Assembly (NCBI GenBank): GCA_041797745.1
Contig: JBHBZU010000030.1
Location: forward strand, 1 to 30,505
From: UBA3871 sp041797745
GTDB lineage: Bacteria; Bacillota; Clostridia; Peptostreptococcales; Anaerovoracaceae
Direction: 5' to 3'
Length of the DNA: 30,505 nucleotides
Under the pieces are notes generated by a model that had not been told where the DNA came from, made no database searches, and worked only from the letters and a program-made list of their open reading frames with translations. Shown here one piece after another: positions 24,711 to 30,505 of this stretch (within the stretch, counting starts at the first letter, position 1; every line of letters starts with the position of its first letter). The position numbers and the translations under genes were made by a program.

Positions 24711-26030
24711 ATGGGACTTATTAAAGCCATAAAAGGTGCTGTAGGCGGAAATCTGGCTGATCAGTGGAAAGAGTTTTTTTATTGTGACGCCTTGGACAAG
24801 GATATCCTTGTAGCTAAAGGTTTCAAACAGATGGGTGGTCGTTCAACCAATACCGCAGGACATGACAATGTTATTTCTAACGGTTCAGGTATTGCTGTTG
24901 CAGACGGACAGTGCATGATTATAGTTGAACAGGGAAAGGTTGTTGAAATTTGTTCTGAACCGGGACAGTTTACCTATGATAACACTATTGCTCCATCCGT
25001 TTTCACAGGGAATTTAAAGGATAGTGTAAAGGACACTTTCAAGAATATCGGTAAGAGATTTACTTTCGGCGGCGATGTCGGTGCAGACCAGAGAGTTTAT
25101 TACATCAACACAAAGGAAATTCTCGGAAACAAGTACGGTACACCTAATGCGGTTCCTTACAGAGTAGTAGATAAGAATGCAAACATGGATATTGACATCA
25201 GTATCAAGTGTTTCGGAGAATATTCCTACAAGATTGTTGACCCTCTTCTCTTCTATACCAACGTATGCGGTAATATTTCCGATATTTACAATAGAAGCGA
25301 AATTGACAGTCAGCTGAAAACGGAACTTCTGACAGCTCTTCAGAGAGCTTTTGCGAGAATCTCCGATATGGGTATCAGATACTCTTCGCTTCCGGGGCAT
25401 ACAACTGAAATTGCTGAAGCTCTCAACGAAGAACTTTCAAACAAGTGGAGAGAGTTTAGAGGCATAGAGGTCTTTTCCTTTGGTGTTTCATCTGTCAAGG
25501 CTTCCGAAGAAGATGAAGCTAGAATTAAGGATATGCAGACCGCAGCTGCTTTCAGAGATCCAACCATGGGCGTTGCTTATTCCGTACACGCACAGGCAGA
25601 GGCTATGAAGAGTGCGGCAAAGAACCAAGGCGGTATGGGAGCTATGGGTGCTTTCATGGGCATGGGAATGGCTCAAAATGCAGGTGGCGGAGTTGCAGCT
25701 ATGTATGGCGCAATACCTGCACAGTCAGCACCTACGGCACAAGCGGCAGCGGGAGCTGAGGGCTGGAAATGTTCCTGCGGTCATGCCGGAAATACAGGGA
25801 AATTCTGCGCAGAATGTGGTGCTTCAAAACCTGCACCGGCAGAGGCGTGGAAGTGTGAGTGCGAAACTGAAAATACAAGTAAGTTCTGCTCAAATTGCGG
25901 TAAACCGCGTCCTTTGGCAGCAGGCGGTATCAAGTGCGACAAGTGCGGATGGGAACCTAAAGACTATACCAGTGTTCCTAAATTCTGCCCTGAATGCGGA
26001 GACCCCATTGACGAGGCTGATAAAAAATAA
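24711..26030 (+). CDS. SPFH-domain protein with C-terminal zinc ribbons (YdjI-like)
   Basis: Protein of 439 residues. The N-terminus MGLIKAIKGAVGGNLADQWKEF and the following CDALDKDILVAKGFKQ are characteristic of the YdjI-type SPFH (band 7) group. The SPFH region spans about residues 30-290. A Gly/Ala/Met-rich linker follows, then three short zinc-ribbon-like blocks with CxCG/CxxCG pairs (CSCG...CAECG, CEC...CSNCG, CDKCG...CPECG). SPFH proteins form oligomeric scaffolds at membranes; B. subtilis YdjI acts with the PspA-like YdjF envelope-stress proteins, none of which is encoded here. I chose the ATG at 24711, preceded by AGGAAAGG, over an in-frame TTG at 24663. The small (p)ppGpp synthetase gene follows after 27 bases. 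Confidence 0.9.
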   Translation: MGLIKAIKGAVGGNLADQWKEFFYCDALDKDILVAKGFKQMGGRSTNTAGHDNVISNGSGIAVADGQCMIIVEQGKVVEICSEPGQFTYDNTIAPSVFTGNLKDSVKDTFKNIGKRFTFGGDVGADQRVYYINTKEILGNKYGTPNAVPYRVVDKNANMDIDISIKCFGEYSYKIVDPLLFYTNVCGNISDIYNRSEIDSQLKTELLTALQRAFARISDMGIRYSSLPGHTTEIAEALNEELSNKWREFRGIEVFSFGVSSVKASEEDEARIKDMQTAAAFRDPTMGVAYSVHAQAEAMKSAAKNQGGMGAMGAFMGMGMAQNAGGGVAAMYGAIPAQSAPTAQAAAGAEGWKCSCGHAGNTGKFCAECGASKPAPAEAWKCECETENTSKFCSNCGKPRPLAAGGIKCDKCGWEPKDYTSVPKFCPECGDPIDEADKK

Positions 26031-26057
26031 TTTTTAGCCATATGGCTGGAGAAAATA

Positions 26058-26756
26058 ATGAGCAAGACAAAATCAACTATTACGGCGCAGAGTGCGGATT
26101 TTTTAAAGGTGCTGGATCCTAAGGAAGTTGCACGTGTACGTGCAGAATATCCGCTCATTAAAAAGAACTATAATTGTGCCATAAAAGAAGTTAGAACGAA
26201 GCTGGAAGTCTTAAATGAAGATTTCGAACTTCAACATGAGCATAATCCTATTCATTCCATGTCAAGCAGAGTCAAGACTGTAGACAGCATATTTGAAAAA
26301 TGTAACAGACTTGGGTACAAGCTAGAAAACAATGAGTTTTTAAGCAACATGAGAGATATAGGGGGCATTAGGGTTATTTGTCACTATATTGAGGATATTT
26401 ATACAGTGGCGGAGCTTTTAAAGCAGCAGCCGGATATAGATGTTTTGGTTGAAAAGGACTACATAAAGAATGCGAAGCCAAACGGATATCGCAGTCTTCA
26501 TCTCATAGTCAAGGTTCCGGTTTTCTTCGTAGACGGAGCGCAGGAGCTTCCAGTGGAGGTTCAAATCAGAACTATGGCAATGGACTTTTGGGCCAGTCTT
26601 GAACATCAGCTTAAATACAAATCTCACGGAGTTATTCCGGAATTTATTGCAAGAGAACTTCTTGAATGTGCAGAAGCTATTACTGCCAGCGATTACCGTA
26701 TGCAGAAAATTCACAGTTTCTTGGAACAGATTGAAGAAGATCTTACCAGAGTTTAA
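26058..26756 (+). CDS. Small alarmone synthetase, GTP pyrophosphokinase (RelP/RelQ type)
   Basis: Synthesises (p)ppGpp from ATP and GTP/GDP. The 232 residues contain only the synthetase domain (RelA/SpoT type): MRDIGGIRVICHY at about 98-110, KPNGYRSLH at 140-148 and the metal/catalytic segment EVQIRTMAMDFWASLEH near 167-183. No hydrolase HD domain and no TGS or ACT domain, so it is a single-domain SAS. The family divides into RelP and RelQ; sequence reading alone does not settle which. It follows the SPFH gene by 27 bases and probably shares its transcript, ending at the terminator 26764-26800. This pairing could link envelope stress to alarmone production, but that is inference. Confidence 0.92.
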   Translation: MSKTKSTITAQSADFLKVLDPKEVARVRAEYPLIKKNYNCAIKEVRTKLEVLNEDFELQHEHNPIHSMSSRVKTVDSIFEKCNRLGYKLENNEFLSNMRDIGGIRVICHYIEDIYTVAELLKQQPDIDVLVEKDYIKNAKPNGYRSLHLIVKVPVFFVDGAQELPVEVQIRTMAMDFWASLEHQLKYKSHGVIPEFIARELLECAEAITASDYRMQKIHSFLEQIEEDLTRV

Positions 26757-26763
26757 TCATGGT

Positions 26764-26800
26764 CAGCAGGTGCAAAAATATTTGCACCTGCTGTTTTTTT
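26764..26800 (+). terminator. Terminator after the alarmone synthetase gene
   Basis: Perfect 13-bp stem CAGCAGGTGCAAA (26764-26776) with TTTGCACCTGCTG (26781-26793), loop AATA, then a run of seven Ts. The stem centre reads TGCAAAAATATTTGCA, a palindrome that could also act as an operator for the next gene. Confidence 0.9.
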
Positions 26801-26810
26801 ATGGTATCAT
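26782..26810 (+). promoter_or_regulatory. Possible promoter of the sigma-54 activator gene, inside the terminator
   Basis: TTGCAC (26782-26787) and TATCAT (26805-26810) are exactly 17 bases apart. The -35 lies in the right arm of the preceding terminator hairpin. The start codon follows 35 bases after the -10. Confidence 0.35.
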
Positions 26811-26844
26811 ATAAAAGGTAATATGGGAGAAAGAGGTAAAACAT

Positions 26845-28239
26845 ATGAATGCCAGAGAATTTGGATTAGTGATGACTGAATTGACAAATAATGTGGACTT
26901 GGCTATTCACGTTATAGATAAAGAGGGGAAATCCATCGTTTACAATGAAAACATGGCTCTGGTGGAAAAGATTAAGCGAGAGGATGTGCTTGGAAAGTAT
27001 TTCCCGAGTGTATTTACTAACATAAATCTTGAAGATTCAACTTTGTGGCAGGCGCTAAAAAATCAGGTGTCCACTATTGATGTTCAGCAAACCTACCTAA
27101 ATGCATATGGTAAAGAAGTAACGACTCTAAATTCCACTTATCCTGTGGTAAATGAAGCGGGGCACACTATTGCAGCTTTTGAAATTTCCAGAGATATTAC
27201 GGATATTAAGGATTTATCGGAAACCATCCTTACATTACAAAATGAGAAGCTTCCGGTTTCTAAAGTTAAGAAACAAGGGATAAAACACTATACTTTTGAT
27301 GATATAAAGGGAGACAACAGGGAATTTAAAGCGGTAATTAACAGAGCCAAAAGAGCGGCTAAAACAGACGCCAGCGTATTTATCTTCGGAGAAACGGGTA
27401 CAGGTAAAGAACTCATGGCTCAAAGTATCCATTATGGCAGCGAGAGAGCGGAAAAACCGTTTTTGGCGCAGAACTGCGCGGCTATTCCTGAAGCCTTGCT
27501 GGAGGGTATGCTTTTCGGTACAGCAAAAGGAGGCTTCACCGGCGCAATAGACAGAGCCGGAATGTTTGAACAGGCTAACGGAGGAACCCTGCTGCTTGAT
27601 GAAATAAGTGCCATGCCTTTTGTGCTACAGAGCAAGCTGCTTAGAGTTTTGCAGGAAAACTATATTCGACGGGTGGGAGGCTCAAAGGACATTCCCATTG
27701 ATGTTCGTATAATAGCTACGGTAAATGAGGACCCTCAAAAGCTGATGGAAGAGGGAAAGCTGCGTCCTGACCTTTATTATAGACTTAATATTGTGGGATT
27801 GGATATACCTCCTTTAAGGGAAAGAAAGGACGATATTATAAATTTAGCGGAATTTTTTATGGAAAAACACAATAAGAGATTCAAAAAAGAGCTTTGGATG
27901 CTATCGGAAAACGTAGAAGAAAAATTGAAAAAGTATGATTATCCCGGTAACGTAAGAGAGCTTGAAAATATCATTATGAGCGCTGTTTCTTTGGCGGAAA
28001 AAGAACATGTTTTAACAGATAACATGATACAATTTTCCAAAAGAACGGATTTAAGGGAAAGGGAAGCGGGCTTTGACTGCAAAGAAACATCTTTAGACGA
28101 ATACTTGGAAAATATAGAAATAAATATTATCAGAGAAATGCTGTCGGAGTGTAACGGTAATGTATCTAAAACTGCGGAGCTGTTATCCTTAAAAAGACAG
28201 ACCCTACAACATAAACTAAAGAAATATGGAATAGGTTAG
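26845..28239 (+). CDS. Sigma-54-dependent transcriptional activator (PAS-AAA+-Fis, RocR-like)
   Basis: Enhancer-binding protein of 464 residues. A PAS-type sensor domain covers about 1-130 (VIDKEGKSIVYNENMALVEKI to FEISRDITDIKDL). The AAA+ domain has Walker A GETGTGKE at 182-189, the sigma-54 contact loop GGFTGA at 229-234 (canonical GAFTGA), Walker B GGTLLLDEI about 247-255 and the arginine-finger region RPDLYYRLN. A Fis-type HTH ends the protein (NVSKTAELLSLKRQTLQHKL). The layout and wording match B. subtilis RocR, the arginine-responsive activator. No receiver domain is present, so the signal is likely a small ligand. The gene stands alone between two hairpins, and argC with a sigma-54 promoter follows. 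The signal and target are inferred from context. Confidence 0.92.
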   Translation: MNAREFGLVMTELTNNVDLAIHVIDKEGKSIVYNENMALVEKIKREDVLGKYFPSVFTNINLEDSTLWQALKNQVSTIDVQQTYLNAYGKEVTTLNSTYPVVNEAGHTIAAFEISRDITDIKDLSETILTLQNEKLPVSKVKKQGIKHYTFDDIKGDNREFKAVINRAKRAAKTDASVFIFGETGTGKELMAQSIHYGSERAEKPFLAQNCAAIPEALLEGMLFGTAKGGFTGAIDRAGMFEQANGGTLLLDEISAMPFVLQSKLLRVLQENYIRRVGGSKDIPIDVRIIATVNEDPQKLMEEGKLRPDLYYRLNIVGLDIPPLRERKDDIINLAEFFMEKHNKRFKKELWMLSENVEEKLKKYDYPGNVRELENIIMSAVSLAEKEHVLTDNMIQFSKRTDLREREAGFDCKETSLDEYLENIEINIIREMLSECNGNVSKTAELLSLKRQTLQHKLKKYGIG

Positions 28240-28247
28240 GAAAGTAT

Positions 28248-28283
28248 GCCCATATTTTTGCACTAAAAAGCAAAAATATGGGC
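28248..28283. terminator. Inverted repeat after the activator gene
   Basis: Perfect 14-bp arms GCCCATATTTTTGC (28248-28261) and GCAAAAATATGGGC (28270-28283) around an 8-base loop, 9 bases after the activator stop. The T-run is missing on the plus side (TATTATTATAG), so termination is probable but not certain. The TTTTTGC/GCAAAAA core resembles that of the hairpin before the activator. Confidence 0.6.
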
Positions 28284-28299
28284 TATTATTATAGCAAAG

Positions 28300-28331
28300 A
28301 AGTTACAAAGCCATGCAAACTAGTGTAACTT
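28300..28331. promoter_or_regulatory. Candidate upstream activator site for the sigma-54 promoter
   Basis: AAGTTACA (28300-28307) and TGTAACTT (28324-28331) are perfect arms 16 bases apart. The centre is about 150 bases upstream of the -24 element, a usual distance for an enhancer bound by an AAA+ activator. Confidence 0.4.
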
Positions 28332-28435
28332 TCTCTGCTGATATTTTTTTGCATTTTTTCAATTAACTTGTTCAAATTTCGAAATGTCTGTAAATTTCAG
28401 TACTTTCCGCTGTTAAAGTAATGAAACATAAATTT

Positions 28436-28464
28436 CTTCAAAAGTTTTTTAACATATTTTGAAG
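28436..28464. repeat. Inverted repeat immediately upstream of the -24 element
   Basis: CTTCAAAA (28436-28443) and TTTTGAAG (28457-28464) are perfect arms around GTTTTTTAACATA. It ends three bases before the sigma-54 promoter, so a bound protein could block or assist RNA polymerase. Confidence 0.5.
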
Positions 28465-28467
28465 TTT

Positions 28468-28483
28468 TGGCATGGTAATTGCA
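28468..28483 (+). promoter_or_regulatory. Sigma-54 (-24/-12) promoter of argC-argJ
   Basis: TGGCATG (28468-28474), four bases GTAA, then TTGCA (28479-28483). This fits the consensus TGGCACGnnnnTTGCW with one mismatch (C to T in a position that varies), and the GG at 28469-28470 and GC at 28481-28482 are exactly 10 bases apart. Transcription would begin near 28494, about 130 bases before the argC start. Confidence 0.85.
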
Positions 28484-28497
28484 ATATATAAAGATGG

Positions 28498-28528
28498 GTT
28501 TTGATTTGAGGCTCAAACAAATCAAAAC
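28498..28528 (+). promoter_or_regulatory. Hairpin at the predicted 5' end of the argC transcript
   Basis: GTTTTGATTTG (28498-28508) pairs perfectly with CAAATCAAAAC (28518-28528), loop AGGCTCAAA. It begins about four bases after the expected start site, where a 5' hairpin would stabilise the message; it could also be an operator. Confidence 0.5.
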
Positions 28529-28564
28529 GATATAACATACAAACATATAAAAACTAGAGTTAGT

Positions 28565-28612
28565 TTAACAATTAAACATTATTGTAGTTGAGACAATTAA
28601 CAGTATTGTTAA
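28565..28612 (+). promoter_or_regulatory. Leader inverted repeat reaching the argC ribosome binding site
   Basis: TTAACAAT (28565-28572) pairs with ATTGTTAA (28605-28612), whose end enters AAGGAGG (28611-28617). A 5-bp inner stem ATTGT (28581-28585)/ACAAT (28593-28597) nests inside. The fold could lower access to the ribosome binding site. The stems are A/T-rich, so stability is uncertain. Confidence 0.35.
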
Positions 28613-28626
28613 GGAGGATTTTTATT

Positions 28627-29682
28627 ATGGTTAGATTTTCAATGCTTGGAGCAGCATCCAACGCCGGTGGCGAACTTTTCAGATTAATGTTAAACCACCC
28701 AGAAACAAAGTTAATGCACGTAGCTGATGGATTTGCACACGGTCAGAGATTACTCGACGTTTTCCCTGCACTCAACGGATTCACAGAATATGACATGGAA
28801 ATCATGGATGTTGATGACGCTTCCATCGAAAAGATTTTAGCAGACACAGATGTACTTTTCATGGCTGTAGACGCAGGTACAGTTTCCGATTATGCTGAAA
28901 AGGCTCTTGCAAAGGGCGTTAAGGTTATCGACTTCGGAGCTGACATGAGATTTAGAGACGCTAAGGTTTGGGAAAAGTGGTACAATGTAAAGCATAAGAA
29001 CCATGAAATGTCCAAGAACGCTGTTTACAGCATTCCTGAACTTTGGAGAGATGAGGCTAAGACATCCAACCTTATTTCCAACCCGGGTTGCTACCCAACA
29101 GCAACAACTCTCGGTCTTGCACCACTTCTTGAAACAGGCGCAGTAGTTAAGGACACTATCATTGTTAACACAATTTCCGGTACAACAGGTGCTGGTCGTC
29201 GTCCTGTAACTGCTAACCTCTACACAGAAATGGAAAACAACTTCAGAGCTTATGGTGTTGCAACTCACAGACATACTCCTGAAATCGAACAGAATATCGA
29301 AAAGATTTCCGGCGTAAAGCATATCATTAACTTCCAGCCACATCTTGCACCTATGGCAAGAGGTATCCACGCAACAATCTATTGCACAGTGGACAAGGAA
29401 TTTACTAATGACGAACTTTATGATCTGTATCAGGCTAAGTACAAGGATGAACCATTCGTAAGAGTTCACCACGCTTCCCAGCTTCCTAACACAAAGTGGA
29501 CAGCAGCTTCCAACTTCTGTGATATGGCAGCAACATATGACCCTAGAACTCACAGAGTAATCATCTGCTCCGTAATCGACAATATCGGTAAGGGTGCAGC
29601 TGGTCAGGCTATCCAGAACATGAATATTATCATGGGTCTTCCTGAAACTACAGGTCTCCTTATGCCTCCTACAGCACCATAA
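28627..29682 (+). CDS. argC: N-acetyl-gamma-glutamyl-phosphate reductase
   Basis: Third step of arginine (ornithine) biosynthesis: NADPH-dependent reduction of N-acetylglutamyl phosphate to the semialdehyde. Length 351 residues. The dinucleotide-binding turn is GAASNAGGEL near the N-terminus (canonical GATGYTGAEL, so somewhat divergent). The catalytic cysteine is C155 in SNPGCYPT, and the HRHTPEIEQN segment carries the active-site histidine. SGTTGAGRRP and FQPHLAPMARGI complete the signature set. I chose the ATG at 28627, which follows AAGGAGG; an upstream in-frame ATG at 28588 adds a tail without conserved features. Codon use is strongly biased toward C-ending codons (for Phe and Asn in particular), more than in the housekeeping genes, suggesting high expression. 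The gene follows a sigma-54 promoter and precedes argJ by 79 bases. Confidence 0.97.
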   Translation: MVRFSMLGAASNAGGELFRLMLNHPETKLMHVADGFAHGQRLLDVFPALNGFTEYDMEIMDVDDASIEKILADTDVLFMAVDAGTVSDYAEKALAKGVKVIDFGADMRFRDAKVWEKWYNVKHKNHEMSKNAVYSIPELWRDEAKTSNLISNPGCYPTATTLGLAPLLETGAVVKDTIIVNTISGTTGAGRRPVTANLYTEMENNFRAYGVATHRHTPEIEQNIEKISGVKHIINFQPHLAPMARGIHATIYCTVDKEFTNDELYDLYQAKYKDEPFVRVHHASQLPNTKWTAASNFCDMAATYDPRTHRVIICSVIDNIGKGAAGQAIQNMNIIMGLPETTGLLMPPTAP

Positions 29683-29761
29683 GAAGTGCAAAGTTAAGGC
29701 ATAGGCTAAAAATTTAGAAACTTTATCTTAAAGATATAAAGTAAAATAGGAGAAAAATCAC

Positions 29762-30505
29762 ATGACATATAAGATGATTGAAGGCGGAGTAACAGCACCT
29801 AAGGGCTTTAAGGCTTCCGCAACTTACGTTGGTATTAAGAGCAAGAAGAGCGAAAAGCCTGATATGGCACTTCTTCTTTCTGAAACAAAGACAAGCTGTG
29901 CAGCAGTATTTACTACAAACAAATTTGCTGCGGCACCGGTTATCATCGGAAGAGAAAAGCTCAAGGCTGCAAAGCTCAGAGCTATCGTTATCAACTCCGG
30001 CGTTGCTAATGCGGCAACAGGTAAAGAGGGTATTGCAAACGCTGACAAAATTCAGAACGAAGCTGCAAGACTTCTCGGACTTGAGCCGGATGAAGTTATC
30101 ATGTCCTCTACAGGTACTATAGGCGTTCAGCTTCCTGTAGAAAAGATGATTGGCGGAGTTGGCACACTTGTTCCGCTTCTTGATGCAAAGAACGGACATG
30201 AAGCTGCAAGAGCTATCATGACTACTGATACAGTTTCAAAGGAAATGTCCTTTGAGCTTGAGCTTTCAGGCGGTACAGTAAGACTTGGCGCTATGTGTAA
30301 GGGTTCAGGTATGATTCATCCTAACATGGCTACAATGCTCGCTTACCTTACAACAGACGCTTCCGTTCCGGCAGAAGTTCTTCAGCCAATGTTAAAGGAA
30401 GCTGTAGACAAGTCTTTCAATATGACTACAGTAGACGGCGATACTTCCACAAACGACTCCCTCTTCGTTATTGCTAACGGGGCTTCCGGAGTTAAGGTAG
30501 AAACA
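29762..30505 (+). CDS. argJ: Glutamate N-acetyltransferase / ornithine acetyltransferase, N-terminal part (3' end outside window)
   Basis: Recycles the acetyl group from N-acetylornithine to glutamate and, in bifunctional forms, also makes N-acetylglutamate from acetyl-CoA. The frame is open from the ATG (after TAGGAG) to the window edge: 248 codons of an expected 390-410. It begins with MIEGGVTAPKGFKA, typical of ArgJ. The oxyanion-hole segment STGTIG is present, and KGSGMIHPNMATML contains the autocatalytic cleavage site before T191, which becomes the nucleophile of the beta chain. The segment INSGVANAATG differs at two sites from the usual NSGNANACTG. As in argC, C-ending codons are favoured. 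Likely co-transcribed with argC and probably followed by argB and argD outside the window, as is usual. Confidence 0.95.
   Translation, partial: MTYKMIEGGVTAPKGFKASATYVGIKSKKSEKPDMALLLSETKTSCAAVFTTNKFAAAPVIIGREKLKAAKLRAIVINSGVANAATGKEGIANADKIQNEAARLLGLEPDEVIMSSTGTIGVQLPVEKMIGGVGTLVPLLDAKNGHEAARAIMTTDTVSKEMSFELELSGGTVRLGAMCKGSGMIHPNMATMLAYLTTDASVPAEVLQPMLKEAVDKSFNMTTVDGDTSTNDSLFVIANGASGVKVET

Noticed and set aside
25612..26037. Plus-strand ORF of 141 codons in another frame of the SPFH gene
   Set aside because: It overlaps the conserved zinc-ribbon coding part and has no family features.
28837..29691. Minus-strand ORF of 284 codons opposite argC
   Set aside because: Long only because of argC's biased codon use; Cys-rich nonsense composition and no ribosome binding site.

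Overview
The window looks like the chromosome of a low-G+C, anaerobic member of the Bacillota, most likely class Clostridia. The evidence is the gene order valS-folC-lipid kinase-plsX-rnc-smc-ftsY-der-plsY, AGGAGG-type ribosome binding sites, a two-domain superoxide reductase (desulfoferrodoxin), the paired UPF0210/UPF0237 genes, a RocR-like sigma-54 activator and an SPFH protein with zinc ribbons. I cannot fix the family or genus from sequence alone. Nothing looks like a prophage, insertion sequence, plasmid or CRISPR array.

Layout. Positions 1-249 are the 3' end of a uracil-DNA glycosylase gene. Positions 340-13595 hold a dense co-directional block, probably one long transcription unit, with overlaps or gaps of at most about 50 bases: valS, folC, a diacylglycerol-kinase-like gene, plsX, rnc, smc, ftsY, der and plsY. 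It joins tRNA charging, folate, phospholipid synthesis (plsX and plsY supply and use acyl phosphate), RNA processing, chromosome condensation, membrane targeting and ribosome assembly. A long inverted repeat follows, then a PrsW-type membrane protease gene. On the minus strand lie an alpha-amylase-family gene and a phosphoglucomutase gene (18354 down to 14681), a small carbohydrate unit. A short membrane protein gene and a tRNA cluster (Asn, Leu, initiator fMet) follow, with a near-consensus promoter and a clear terminator. Next come a superoxide reductase gene, a nitroreductase-like gene and a 3-hydroxyacyl-CoA dehydrogenase gene. The minus-strand pair UPF0210/UPF0237 faces them. Then come an SPFH/zinc-ribbon protein and a small (p)ppGpp synthetase.

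The last 4 kb is the most interesting part. A PAS / AAA+ / Fis-type sigma-54 activator gene is followed by a 387-base control region and then argC and argJ (argJ runs off the window). The control region has an essentially perfect -24/-12 sigma-54 promoter, two inverted repeats upstream of it and two hairpins in the leader. This suggests that arginine (ornithine) biosynthesis here is switched by a RocR-like enhancer-binding protein and sigma-54. The textbook situation is ArgR control of biosynthesis, with RocR/sigma-54 controlling arginine breakdown.

Other points worth a second look are a GH13 amylase-like enzyme whose general acid/base glutamate is an aspartate, a PlsY that starts with a motif typical of sodium-pumping decarboxylase beta subunits, and nested inverted repeats that include part of the tRNA-fMet T arm. 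All family assignments are from reading the translations; no database search was run.
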